Assembly (NCBI GenBank): GCA_965660625.1
Contig: CBFIAR010000001.1
Location: 496,001-560,000, forward strand
DNA from: Glaciecola sp965660625
Lineage (GTDB): Bacteria; Pseudomonadota; Gammaproteobacteria; Enterobacterales; Alteromonadaceae
Reading direction: 5' to 3'
Length of the DNA stretch: 64,000 bases
The first letter of the stretch is position 1. Each line of letters starts with the position of its first letter. Position numbers and translations under genes: made by a program. Below are positions 1-8,646 of this stretch, in pieces. The notes beneath the pieces were generated by a model. The model saw only the letters and a list, made by a program, of their open reading frames with translations, was not told the DNA's origin and did not search any database.

Positions 1-158
1 TTTGCAATGGTCTTCGCTGAAGCTGAACGCACTTCAACCAAGGTGTCTTCCATTTCCTGAATAATTAGGCGAACCAATTTTTCAGGGTCTTCAGCCTTGT
101 CTAGCAAAGCATTAATGTTTGAGTTTATAATATCTGTGAAACGTGAAAAAATACCCAT
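1..158 (-). CDS. pspA: Phage shock protein A, N-terminal part (cut by window edge)
   Basis: Reading from the ATG at 158 the first 52 codons give a protein starting MGIFSRFTDIINSNINALLD, the characteristic start of PspA/IM30 proteins. PspA is a peripheral inner-membrane coiled-coil protein that binds stressed membranes and, when idle, inhibits the activator PspF. A second in-frame ATG lies two codons upstream, but it directly abuts the Shine-Dalgarno sequence AGAGGTAA, so the start at 158 is preferred. The gene runs off the left edge. It is divergent from pspF and preceded by a sigma-54 promoter-like site, which fits the known Psp circuit. Confidence 0.93.
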   Translation of the reverse strand, partial: MGIFSRFTDIINSNINALLDKAEDPEKLVRLIIQEMEDTLVEVRSASAKTIA

Positions 159-218
159 AATCATTTACCTCTGTGTGTTTAAACTAAAAAACGTTTCTAT
201 TGAACCTGGTATATCCTA

Positions 219-235
219 TTCAATATGCTTGCCAA
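219..235 (-). promoter_or_regulatory. Sigma-54 promoter-like site for pspA
   Basis: On the minus strand the sequence TTGGCAAGCATATTGAA fits the -24/-12 consensus (TTGGCAYG-N4-TTGCW) well at -24 and less well at -12, where GC is replaced by GA. It lies 61 bases upstream of the pspA start. Psp operons are classically sigma-54 dependent and activated by PspF, whose gene is divergent here. Confidence 0.7.
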
Positions 236-362
236 CTTATCAAAAAACCATAACCACATGATTTATATAGTTAATAATTTTTTTTAAAGAAATTGAGGTT
301 TTTTGTTGTTTTTAAAGTAGACTACATTTTAGTGAAATTGACTAATTTACAAGGTAATAACG

Positions 363-1481
363 ATGAGTCGCTTTAAGCCACAGGATAATTTGCTGGGTCA
401 GGCCAATAGCTTTATGGAAGTATTGGAACAAGTCTCCCAAATAGCGCCGCTAAATAAACCTGTTTTAGTCATAGGGGAGCGCGGAACTGGGAAAGAATTG
501 ATCGCTGCAAGACTTCATTTTCTCTCCCATCGTTGGGAACAAAACTACGTCAAACTTAATTGTGCCGCCTTGAATGACAGTTTGCTTGAGAGTGAGCTAT
601 TTGGTTATGAAGCAGGTGCCTTTACGGGCGCAGCAAAACGTCGAGAAGGCCGATTTGAATATGCCGATAATGGCACAATGTTTTTAGATGAACTTGCGAA
701 TACATCGGCGCTAGTGCAAGAGAAGTTGCTGCGTGTCATTGAATATGGTGAATTTGAGCGGGTCGGTGGCACGCGAACAGTAAAAGTGGATGTTCGTTTG
801 GTCGCGGCAACTAATGAAGATTTACCCACCCTAGCAGAACAGGGTGAGTTTCGTGCCGATTTGCTTGACCGTCTTGCCTTCGACGTCATTACTATCCCCC
901 CACTTAGACATCGGCAAGAAGATATCATGATGCTTGCGGAACATTTTGCGATCAATATGGCACGCGAGCTAGAAATGGAATTATTCAGCGGCTTTACGGC
1001 AAAAGCCAAAAAGACCTTATTAGAGTATGAGTGGCCTGGTAACGTTCGTGAATTAAAAAACGTCATTGAACGCGCCGTTTACCGAAATAACCCAAACTTA
1101 CCCGTGCATGAAATTGTGGTAAACCCATTCTTGTCAGAGTTTCGTCCACAAACACGCACAAGAATCCCAGCCTCTGCAGAAACCATAAGTGCAGCAGCCC
1201 AGGGTTCAGCTCCCATTGATAATAACAATTTGGTTGACGCAATTGGACACACTGGCGATGAAGCAATGACAACGGCATTAGCGCAAACAAAAGAGCAGGT
1301 TTTTAATTTTCCTATTGATTTAAAAGAACAATCACAAGATTTTGAAATTCATATGCTGAATAGTGCGCTGAAAGAAGCACAATTTAATCAGAAAAAAACT
1401 GCAGAAAAGCTTTCATTGACGTATCATCAATTGAGAGGATATTTAAAGAAATACAACCTGTTAGATAAAGCCGACGAATAA
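363..1481 (+). CDS. pspF: PspF, sigma-54 enhancer-binding activator of the phage shock response
   Basis: Activates sigma-54 RNA polymerase at psp promoters by ATP hydrolysis. The 372-residue protein begins directly with the AAA+ domain and has no receiver domain, as PspF does. Walker A (GERGTGKE) is near residues 38-45, the sigma-54 contacting loop GAFTGA at 85-90, Walker B (TMFLDE) near 105-110, and a Fis-type helix-turn-helix is near 345-368. E. coli PspF is about 325 residues; the extra length is a linker of roughly 270-330 before the DNA-binding domain. The gene is divergent from pspA, and its stop shares one base with the start of sapA (TAATG), so it probably heads the sap operon. Confidence 0.93.
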   Translation: MSRFKPQDNLLGQANSFMEVLEQVSQIAPLNKPVLVIGERGTGKELIAARLHFLSHRWEQNYVKLNCAALNDSLLESELFGYEAGAFTGAAKRREGRFEYADNGTMFLDELANTSALVQEKLLRVIEYGEFERVGGTRTVKVDVRLVAATNEDLPTLAEQGEFRADLLDRLAFDVITIPPLRHRQEDIMMLAEHFAINMARELEMELFSGFTAKAKKTLLEYEWPGNVRELKNVIERAVYRNNPNLPVHEIVVNPFLSEFRPQTRTRIPASAETISAAAQGSAPIDNNNLVDAIGHTGDEAMTTALAQTKEQVFNFPIDLKEQSQDFEIHMLNSALKEAQFNQKKTAEKLSLTYHQLRGYLKKYNLLDKADE

Positions 1482-3112
1482 TGAATCTGAATCAGCAGCC
1501 AGCTATCATCAAAAATACTTTATTACTGAGTTGCAGTGTAATATTGCTGTTGGGCTGTTCGCAGCAAGCAACACAGATAACAAAATCGGGCATTACCTTT
1601 TGTTCTGAAAGTAGTCCAGCCTCATTTAATCCGCAGTTGGACACATCAAGCACCACAGCAGACGCATCTTCGCACCAAGTGTATGACCGGCTCCTTGAAT
1701 TCAATACCGAAAACGGTGAAATAGAGCCCGGTTTGGCCAGCAGTTGGTTGGTTAGCAATGATGGCCTCAACTACACATTTCAATTGCGCAAAGGCGTCAA
1801 ATTTCATGATACGGCGTACTTCACACCTTCCCGTAACTTTAACGCAGACGACGTTATATTCAGCATTGACCGCTGGCGTGTTAATTCGCATCCTTACCAT
1901 GATGTATCGGGTGGGAATTATCCCTATTTTCAAAGCTTGGGATTGAAGAACACGATCAAAGACGTCATAAGGGTTAACGGTTACAGAGTAGAAATATCCT
2001 TATACAAGCCCGACAGCTCGTTTTTGGCGAATCTAGCGACTGACTTTTCGGTTATCTTATCCGCTGAATACGCCATGAATTTGCTGACTGAGGGCTCACC
2101 AAGCGAGCTCGATACTCTGCCAATTGGCACAGGCCCTTACAAATTCGTCGCATATCGCAAAGATCAATTTATCCGTTACCAGCGTCATAGCGATTACTTC
2201 TTAGACACCATAGGTCCTGAAAACCTTATTTTCGATATTACGCCTAAAAGCTCGTTGCGCGTAGCAAAGCTGATCACCGGCGAATGCGATGCTGTTGCTT
2301 TCCCTTCGCAAAATGATCTGGAAGTTATCAGAGAACGGGAAGATTTAACATTATTGGAAAAACCCGGATTAAATATCGGTTTTTGGGCGTTTAATACAAG
2401 TAAGCCACCGTTCGATAATCCGAAAGTACGCAGAGCATTGGCGCTTGCTATCGACAAAACATCGCTGCTGGAAACGGTTTATTTGGGTCAAGCAACCCGA
2501 GCAAAAAGTTTAGTTCCCTCAGCGTCTTGGGCGCATCAATCTACGATGCAGGATCTTGGTTATAATCCAGTTACTGCGAGAAAACTATTAGATGAAGCAG
2601 GTATTCCATATAACTTCACAATGGACATTTGGGCTATGCCCGTGCAGCGAGCATACAACCCTAACGCGATGAAAATGGCACAGCTAATGAGTACTTATTT
2701 AGCAGAAGTTGGCGTTACTGTTAACATTGTTAGCTATGACTGGACTCGGTTTAGAGAAAATCTAACGGCAGGTATGCATGATTCAGTGCTTATCGGTTGG
2801 GCTGCTGACAACGGCGATCCTGATAATTTTTATCGTCCTCTGTTAACCTGCGAGGCGATCCCCTCCGGCACCAACAGAGCACGTTGGTGTAACCCAGACT
2901 ATGACGTACTAATTGAAAATGCCTTAAAAACAGAGGATTCGAACGAACGACGTATTTTTTATCATCGCGCCAACCAAATTATATTTAATCAAGTGCCACT
3001 AGTGCCTATCGCGCATGCATTTCAATATCAGGCCGTTAATAACAAAATTGAAGGGATGACCATCAACCCGTTTGGTGGTATCCGTTTCGATAATGTGGTG
3101 CGTAAAGAATGA
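1481..3112 (+). CDS. sapA: SapA, periplasmic peptide-binding lipoprotein of an ABC transporter
   Basis: Family 5 extracellular solute-binding protein (DppA/OppA/SapA type), 543 residues, expected to deliver peptides or related ligands to SapBC. A hydrophobic N-terminus ends in a lipobox (LLLGC, Cys at about 26), so it is probably lipid anchored. The early body motif ASSHQVYDRLLEF and the following GLASSWLVSNDGLNYTFQLRKGVKFHD region (about residues 80-110) are typical of the family. It overlaps pspF by one base and sapB by four, indicating translational coupling. In enterobacteria Sap is linked to resistance to cationic peptides and SapBCDF has been reported to export putrescine; the substrate here is unknown. 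Confidence 0.88.
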   Translation: MNLNQQPAIIKNTLLLSCSVILLLGCSQQATQITKSGITFCSESSPASFNPQLDTSSTTADASSHQVYDRLLEFNTENGEIEPGLASSWLVSNDGLNYTFQLRKGVKFHDTAYFTPSRNFNADDVIFSIDRWRVNSHPYHDVSGGNYPYFQSLGLKNTIKDVIRVNGYRVEISLYKPDSSFLANLATDFSVILSAEYAMNLLTEGSPSELDTLPIGTGPYKFVAYRKDQFIRYQRHSDYFLDTIGPENLIFDITPKSSLRVAKLITGECDAVAFPSQNDLEVIREREDLTLLEKPGLNIGFWAFNTSKPPFDNPKVRRALALAIDKTSLLETVYLGQATRAKSLVPSASWAHQSTMQDLGYNPVTARKLLDEAGIPYNFTMDIWAMPVQRAYNPNAMKMAQLMSTYLAEVGVTVNIVSYDWTRFRENLTAGMHDSVLIGWAADNGDPDNFYRPLLTCEAIPSGTNRARWCNPDYDVLIENALKTEDSNERRIFYHRANQIIFNQVPLVPIAHAFQYQAVNNKIEGMTINPFGGIRFDNVVRKE

Positions 3113-4140
3113 TTAACTTACTTCTGCGTTACTGTAACCTAATGGTATTGACTATTGCGGTGTTGGTGCTTATCTCGTTTTCTTTAGCCTATATGTTTCC
3201 GGGTGATACATTAACAAACATATCAGGAATTGTGCCTCAATCAGACGAACAAAGGCTTGCACTTGAGGCTGCATTCAAATTAGACCGTTCTATCTTCGTG
3301 CAGTTTTGGTATTACCTACAAAATCTGATTAACGGTGATTGGGGAGTCAGTTCTTCATCGCAACTAAGCCTATTTGATGAAATTAGTATTGCCTTTCCCG
3401 CCACCATAGAACTGATAAGCTATGCGTTATTTCTATCTATTTTCGTTGGGATTCCCTTGGGCTTTATCGGTGGTATTTGGCATCATAAACCATTCGACTT
3501 TGGGGTTGTTACCTTCAGTGTGGTGAGTTACTCCTTTCCCGTATTTTGGCTAGCCGTCATCTTTATCACCATATTCTGTTTACAGCTTGGATACCTGCCA
3601 CTCTCTGGTCGCGTCAATTTTTTGTATGATGTACCCCATAGCAGTGGCTTCATTCTTTGGGATATCATCATAGCTGATCTTCCAAACAAAAAAGACGCTT
3701 TCATCGACGCACTTCGCCACCTCGTGCTGCCAACCGCATCCATTGCGCTAGTCACCACCGCGATCTTCATTCGGTTCACTCGCCGCTCAATTATGGATGA
3801 AATGAATAAAGGTTATGTTGACGCAGCCAAATCCCGCGGATTTACCACAAAACAAATTTTCTTTAAACACGGTTTGCGCAACGCCTTGTTACCTATTTTA
3901 CCGCTGATGGCCATGCAAATATCAACGTTGTTAACGAATGCGATGGTAATTGAAACTATATTTTCTTGGCCTGGCATTGGCAACTGGCTTATTCAAGCCA
4001 TCTACGAGAGAGATTACCCTGCTATACGCATCGGCATGTTGGTTGTGTCCGTATTTGTTGTGACGCTTACCATCACCATCGAATTCATCAGTCGCGCTTT
4101 CGACCCAGCTAGGGATAAATATCAACGTGCCTCAATTTAA
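3109..4140 (+). CDS. sapB: SapB, ABC transporter inner-membrane permease
   Basis: A 343-residue permease of the DppB/OppB type. It has an N-terminal membrane segment (residues 9-30), a periplasmic loop, and further segments forming the BPD_transp_1 fold. The cytoplasmic EAA-like loop (near YVDAAKSRGFTTKQIFFKHG, about residues 236-255) contacts the ATPase subunits. It starts inside the end of sapA (ATGA overlap) and its 3' end overlaps sapC by 14 bases. It should pair with SapC to form the transmembrane pore. Confidence 0.9.
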   Translation: MINLLLRYCNLMVLTIAVLVLISFSLAYMFPGDTLTNISGIVPQSDEQRLALEAAFKLDRSIFVQFWYYLQNLINGDWGVSSSSQLSLFDEISIAFPATIELISYALFLSIFVGIPLGFIGGIWHHKPFDFGVVTFSVVSYSFPVFWLAVIFITIFCLQLGYLPLSGRVNFLYDVPHSSGFILWDIIIADLPNKKDAFIDALRHLVLPTASIALVTTAIFIRFTRRSIMDEMNKGYVDAAKSRGFTTKQIFFKHGLRNALLPILPLMAMQISTLLTNAMVIETIFSWPGIGNWLIQAIYERDYPAIRIGMLVVSVFVVTLTITIEFISRAFDPARDKYQRASI

Positions 4141-5020
4141 TCTCTATCAAGAGGAGTTTCATCCCTCTCCAATTATGCACATTTGGTTGGAATTTAAACG
4201 CAGTCACTTTGCCCTGATAGGCTTCATTATTCTTCTGTTATTTTGTGCTATTGCTATATTGGCTCCTTTATTATCGCCGTATGACCCCAACATACAAAAT
4301 ACTAACGCAATATTATTACCTCCTGCTTGGGAGGGAAACGGCAGTATTTCTCATCTATTCGGTACCGACTCCTTAGGCCGTGATGTATTTTCTCGCACCC
4401 TGTATGGCAGTAGAGCGACTTTTGGTTCAAGCGTGTTCCTGGTGATCATTTCCGTAATAATAGGTGTCGCAATGGGCACATTAGCAGGCATGAACCAGGG
4501 CATTAAGTCGAGCGTACTTAACCACCTGCTCGACTCGTTAATGGCGGTACCCACCCTACTCATCGCCATTATTATTGTCGCGATTTTAGGCACTGGATTA
4601 TGGAATAGCATGTGGGCAATTATCCTGGCCCTTATTCCGCAATTTGTGCATCAAACGCGCACTTTCGTGCGTGAGGAAATGAAAAAAGACTACATTTTAC
4701 TAGACAAACTCGACGGTGCTAGCTCCCCTCGCATATTTTGGATGTCAATATTACCCAGTATGTTTGAGCTCTTGGCAGTGCAAAGTACACTAGCGTTGTC
4801 AGTGGCAATCATTGATATTTCGGCGCTTGGATTCTTAAACCTTGGTGCCCAAAGTCCAGTTGTGGAATTAGGTGCTAGCCTGTCGTTAAGCCTTGAAGTT
4901 GCCTATTCTGCTCCTTGGTTGGTCGCGTTACCCGGTTTTTGTATTTTTTTAATGGTACTTTCCATCAACATAGTGGGCGAAGGACTTCGCACTGCATTGC
5001 GTAACAGGTTGATCCACTAA
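4127..5020 (+). CDS. sapC: SapC, ABC transporter inner-membrane permease
   Basis: A 297-residue second permease (DppC/OppC type), partner of SapB. An N-terminal cytoplasmic stretch leads to a strong membrane segment at about residues 27-49, followed by the family motif FGTDSLGRDVFSRTLYG (about residues 77-93) and the BPD_transp_1 core. The start is a GTG lying 14 bases inside sapB; translation is probably coupled to sapB termination. The stop codon shares a base with the sapD start. Confidence 0.9.
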   Translation: MPQFNLYQEEFHPSPIMHIWLEFKRSHFALIGFIILLLFCAIAILAPLLSPYDPNIQNTNAILLPPAWEGNGSISHLFGTDSLGRDVFSRTLYGSRATFGSSVFLVIISVIIGVAMGTLAGMNQGIKSSVLNHLLDSLMAVPTLLIAIIIVAILGTGLWNSMWAIILALIPQFVHQTRTFVREEMKKDYILLDKLDGASSPRIFWMSILPSMFELLAVQSTLALSVAIIDISALGFLNLGAQSPVVELGASLSLSLEVAYSAPWLVALPGFCIFLMVLSINIVGEGLRTALRNRLIH

Positions 5021-6036
5021 TGCCGCTTCTTGAGGTCCGAAACCTAACGGTTGAAATAGACATGGGCTCTGAATTTGTCAAAGCCTTAGACAAAGTGAGT
5101 TTGACCGTAGAAACAGGTGAAATCAGAGCGCTTGTGGGTGAATCAGGCTCCGGAAAAAGTTTAATTGTACGCGCCATCATTGGTGCGGTGCCTGATCATT
5201 GGATTATCACTGCCGACCGCTTAACGTGGAAAGGGCAAAACTTGTTAACAATGACAAACGAACAACGTCGTATAATTATGCGACGCGAAATTGCGGTTGT
5301 TTTTCAAGACCCTACATCGTCACTCGATCCCTCAGCCACGCTGCGAGCGCAGTTGGAAGAAAGTATTCCAGAAGAATTTATCGACAAAGGCATGTTTTGG
5401 CAACGCAACCAACAGCGCAGAGAAATTGCAATTGGCTTGATGCACAAAGTCGGCATTAAAAACCATGAAGCCTGCATGCAGCGTTATCCCCATGAAATAG
5501 CAGCCGATATCGCACAGAAATTTATGATTGCGATGGCGCTTGTTTCCGAGCCGGAATTACTCATCGCCGATGACCCAACCCGAAGCATGGAAAGCACCAC
5601 TAAAAATCAAATTTTACGCCTGCTAACAGGTTTGAATGAAACCAAGAAGTTAGCTATTTTATTTGTGAGTCACGACCTTTTAGCTATTTCAGGCATGGCA
5701 CACACCATGACCGTGTTGTATTGTGGACAAACGGTAGAATCAGGCAAAGTTAAGCATTTGCATCATCGACCACTGCATCCATACACTAAAGCACTGCTTG
5801 ACAGTGCACCGAGTTTTCAAATTAATTTACCACCGAAGTCACATTTAGTTGCGCTCGAGGGTACGATCCCCACATTAAAGCACTTACCTATCGGTTGCCG
5901 CTTAGGCCCACGATGTCCAAATGCGCGCAAAGAATGCGTAAAAGTGCCAGAACAACGAGTATTGCATCATCATTCATACAGTTGTCACTTCCCTCTTCAC
6001 TTACCAATTGATGAGCAGTCGGAGAACAAAGAATGA
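5020..6036 (+). CDS. sapD: SapD, ABC transporter ATPase subunit with non-canonical active-site residues
   Basis: A 338-residue ATPase of the DppD/OppD type. Walker A GESGSGKS is at 40-47, the Q-loop near 95-97, Walker B LLIADD at 180-185 and the switch histidine at about 218. The ABC signature is degenerate (around AADIAQK at 161-167 instead of LSGGQ), as it also is in enterobacterial SapD. In addition, the catalytic glutamate after Walker B is aspartate (codons GAT GAC), which differs from the E. coli protein as I recall it. A C-terminal oligopeptide-transporter extension carries four cysteines (about 293, 299, 306, 322) in the pattern shared with DppD/OppD. Overlaps sapC and sapF. Confidence 0.9.
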   Translation: MPLLEVRNLTVEIDMGSEFVKALDKVSLTVETGEIRALVGESGSGKSLIVRAIIGAVPDHWIITADRLTWKGQNLLTMTNEQRRIIMRREIAVVFQDPTSSLDPSATLRAQLEESIPEEFIDKGMFWQRNQQRREIAIGLMHKVGIKNHEACMQRYPHEIAADIAQKFMIAMALVSEPELLIADDPTRSMESTTKNQILRLLTGLNETKKLAILFVSHDLLAISGMAHTMTVLYCGQTVESGKVKHLHHRPLHPYTKALLDSAPSFQINLPPKSHLVALEGTIPTLKHLPIGCRLGPRCPNARKECVKVPEQRVLHHHSYSCHFPLHLPIDEQSENKE

Positions 6037-6827
6037 ACCCCGTATTGGAAGTCAAAGACTTAGTGTATACCCATCGCGTTAAACGCTCAATTTTCAAACC
6101 TATTGACGAGTTTATATTAGGCCCAATCAACTTCTCACTGAATGCAGGAGAAACGCTGGCAATAACCGGCCACAATGGTTCCGGAAAAACCCTGCTGGCA
6201 AAATCACTGGTGGGCGCAATAAGGCCGCAACAAGGCAACATATTACTGGAAGGAATCGAAGTAGAACAAAGCGATAAAAAAACCAGAAACCATAATATTC
6301 GACTCATATTGCAACACAGTAAATACAGTTTGAACCCGGCGGTAACGGTAGGCTCTATTCTAAATCAAACCTTACTGTTAAACACTGAATTCAATGAGCA
6401 AGATCGCAGAACTAAGATAGCGCAAACCCTAGTCAAAGTGGGTTTACTGCGTGAACATTATTACTTTTACCGGCACATGTTGTCAGACGGTCAACAACAG
6501 CGGGTATCGCTGGCCAGAGCCATGATACTTGACCCCAAAGTGATTGTCGCAGATGAACCCTTTGCCGCTTTAGATCCCTCTGTACGCTCTCAAACAGTGA
6601 ATCTCATACTGGATATACAGCAAGAACTCGGCATGTCCTTTGTGTTTATTTCGCAGAACCTCGGCATTGTGCGTCATATTAGCGACAAAGTGATGATCAT
6701 GGACAAAGGAAGAGTGATTGAAGCGGGGGCAACTCAGGAAGTGTTCAAAGAACCGCAACACGAATTAACTAAAAAGCTGATTGATTCACATTTTAGTTTG
6801 GTGGATAAGCATTTTGAGCAGTTTTAA
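6033..6827 (+). CDS. sapF: SapF, ABC transporter ATPase subunit
   Basis: The second ATPase of the Sap transporter, 264 residues, expected to dimerise with SapD. Motifs look intact: Walker A GHNGSGKT (46-53), signature LSDGQQQR (150-157), and Walker B with the normal glutamate VADEP (172-176). It begins four bases inside sapD and ends the operon; a bidirectional hairpin terminator follows at 6951-6977. In the SapD-SapF heterodimer, the only canonical signature motif comes from this subunit. Confidence 0.9.
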   Translation: MNPVLEVKDLVYTHRVKRSIFKPIDEFILGPINFSLNAGETLAITGHNGSGKTLLAKSLVGAIRPQQGNILLEGIEVEQSDKKTRNHNIRLILQHSKYSLNPAVTVGSILNQTLLLNTEFNEQDRRTKIAQTLVKVGLLREHYYFYRHMLSDGQQQRVSLARAMILDPKVIVADEPFAALDPSVRSQTVNLILDIQQELGMSFVFISQNLGIVRHISDKVMIMDKGRVIEAGATQEVFKEPQHELTKKLIDSHFSLVDKHFEQF

Positions 6828-6950
6828 CTGCCCACATTATTCATTTGGTCGTTTTCATTACTATATTATGTTGCCAGGACTCTTTATTCCTATGCCAATT
6901 TCGCTAAAAATAGAGTCGATATTGATTAAGTATCGCTGTTTTATCGAACT

Positions 6951-6977
6951 AAAAAAGCCAGCGTAAAGCTGGCTTTT
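6951..6977. terminator. Bidirectional rho-independent terminator between sapF and the DUF4402 pilin gene
   Basis: A perfect stem AAAGCCAGC / GCTGGCTTT with a five-base loop (GTAAA) is flanked by an A-run on the left and a T-run on the right. It can end transcription of the sap operon on the plus strand and of the converging pilus-like locus on the minus strand. Confidence 0.88.
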
Positions 6978-7020
6978 GAATGACGTCTAGCTAACGCATT
7001 TAAACGTTTAAATGCGGATT

Positions 7021-7650
7021 TTAGTAATCTACAATTACATTGTAAGTGCCGGAGTAAGCTCCGTCGCCGTAAGTCACATCAGTCACTAATGTCGTGATAG
7101 TTCCACCCATTAGGAACCCTACCGAGCCGGTTGCATCAGTAACCATGTTTGATGTAGCAACAGATTTGTCATATACGTCGCCTGGATTCGTACCACCAAC
7201 AATTTCAAAGTTGTCATCGGCAACACTAAGAAGAAGCTGTGCCCCTGGTGAGGCTGGATTCGTAAGGATTGCCTCAGGATCATTGGTTATGCGAACAGCC
7301 GTGAATGGAGCGGCAGCTGTAATAGAGTATTCTGCTGGTGAACCAGGTAATATCTCTGTAAACGATGCAGACCCGTCCGTAGCTGTCGTAAAATCCGCCG
7401 CCGTAAATACAGCAGGGCTGCCATTGGCAAATATAGTCATATCAGCACCTGCATCGAAATCACCTGATTGACGATCGTAACTCAGCCGAACAGTACCAAA
7501 ATCGATGGGTGCCACTTCCTGCAGAGTAAAGGCGTTAGACACTGTTATAGTAGCGGTTGAACTGACACTTTCTTGTGCGAGAGATTGCGACGCGACTAGT
7601 GATAGTGATGTCGCAACTAACGCGATGTAAAATTGATTGCGTTTAAACAT
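7021..7650 (-). CDS. DUF4402-type secreted subunit, probable major pilin-like subunit
   Basis: A 209-residue protein with a clear signal peptide ending in SQSLA-QE (cleavage near residue 25). The body is a predicted all-beta domain with DUF4402 hallmarks: a PIDFGTV motif near the start (about 48-54), a glycine-rich GGTITTL strand, and a C-terminal strand ending GTYNVIVDY. The terminal aromatic/beta pattern resembles chaperone-usher subunits. After cleavage about 20 residues precede the PIDFG motif, including an alternating stretch STATITVSNAFTL that could act as a donor strand. It is the last gene of the locus but has a 162-base leader of its own, so it may be expressed separately and more strongly. 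Function as major subunit is inferred. Confidence 0.72.
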   Translation of the reverse strand: MFKRNQFYIALVATSLSLVASQSLAQESVSSTATITVSNAFTLQEVAPIDFGTVRLSYDRQSGDFDAGADMTIFANGSPAVFTAADFTTATDGSASFTEILPGSPAEYSITAAAPFTAVRITNDPEAILTNPASPGAQLLLSVADDNFEIVGGTNPGDVYDKSVATSNMVTDATGSVGFLMGGTITTLVTDVTYGDGAYSGTYNVIVDY

Positions 7651-7717
7651 GGAATTCTCCGATGGTTTTTAAAAACTACGACACAGAAATGCAAGGATAC
7701 TCGCGACTTCTCCGTCT

Positions 7718-7732
7718 CTAGCAAAAACTATT
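7718..7732 (-). promoter_or_regulatory. 15-bp motif shared with the usher leader (copy 2)
   Basis: Minus-strand sequence AATAGTTTTTGCTAG, 68 bases upstream of the larger DUF4402 subunit start. The identical 15-mer occurs at 13516-13530 in front of the usher-like gene. The 3' part (TGCTAG) could be an extended -10 element. It may be a shared promoter or operator. Confidence 0.5.
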
Positions 7733-7812
7733 TTCTGCTAAGGTTACCAAATTAACCTACAATAACTTTATCGTCGTGGTGAAAAAAAACATTAGCCATA
7801 TTTTTAAAATTT

Positions 7813-8637
7813 CTACAAACTAATTGAAATCACTTGTTCTGCGAAAGTCTTTCCGCTAAATTCTGCATCACCTTCATAGCGGATTTTAAGCTCTCCGCGA
7901 CGCGCATCCGGTGCTTCTACCCATGTAAGGTTTGCACTATAAGTATTGGCCTCCGCGAAAATGCTGACACCATTTAATAAAGCAACCTCTTTGAAACTAT
8001 CTTGGTTCTCGGCCTTAAAATACGCCTTTACTTTTCCGTAAGTAAAATAGTTCCCAGTTTTATCAAGCTTAACGATGACATCAGCGAATTTATTCTCATT
8101 TTCTAGCTGTTCATTCACCGTCACATCAGCAATCAATATTTGCGGTGCTTTATAATTAACATTCAATATCACCGGTATCGAGTATGAAACAAGGACATTT
8201 AGCTCCATCTTCATGCCGTCGATAGCCTCATTAGTTGCTTTATTCTCTGGCGGTAGAGCACTGAACAAAAGATGCGAACGATATTCTCCTGGTGCCATGT
8301 TTGCGCCGCGTCTGGCCAATATTTTTACTATTTGTCTTTCTCCTGGCCCTAACCTAACTTGCCGGGGTGAAAACCGCATAATATCACTGGCTTTTTTTCT
8401 TCCTATGGTTTCTTCGTCTTTTAATAGGCGGTAAGCACCACCGTCAATTTGTTGTTGCTCTACCCATTCAAGGCGATAGCTTCTTGCTTGAGTACTCGCA
8501 TTGATAAGCACCACCTGGTGAGTGCGATCTCTTTCGTCAAATACAATTCGCTTTGGCGTAACCAATAAATTTGCCTGAGCGGACGTAAAGAAACTCAGAA
8601 GTACGCCTACTAATATGATATTTACTGCTATTTTCAT
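7813..8637 (-). CDS. PapD-like periplasmic pilus chaperone
   Basis: A 274-residue protein with a signal peptide (cleavage after FTSAQA, about residue 23) and an N-terminal immunoglobulin-like chaperone domain. The segment FSPRQVRLGPGERQIVKIL (about 88-106) matches the F1-G1 strand region that caps pilus subunits, and PGEYRSHLLFSALPP (about 116-130) is the conserved second chaperone motif. A second beta domain follows. The start lies nine bases after the stop of the small DUF4402 subunit gene. The protein should fold and deliver DUF4402 subunits to the usher-like protein; the family assignment is firm, the clients are inferred from position. Confidence 0.85.
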   Translation of the reverse strand: MKIAVNIILVGVLLSFFTSAQANLLVTPKRIVFDERDRTHQVVLINASTQARSYRLEWVEQQQIDGGAYRLLKDEETIGRKKASDIMRFSPRQVRLGPGERQIVKILARRGANMAPGEYRSHLLFSALPPENKATNEAIDGMKMELNVLVSYSIPVILNVNYKAPQILIADVTVNEQLENENKFADVIVKLDKTGNYFTYGKVKAYFKAENQDSFKEVALLNGVSIFAEANTYSANLTWVEAPDARRGELKIRYEGDAEFSGKTFAEQVISISL

Positions 8638-8646
8638 CTTTCACCT

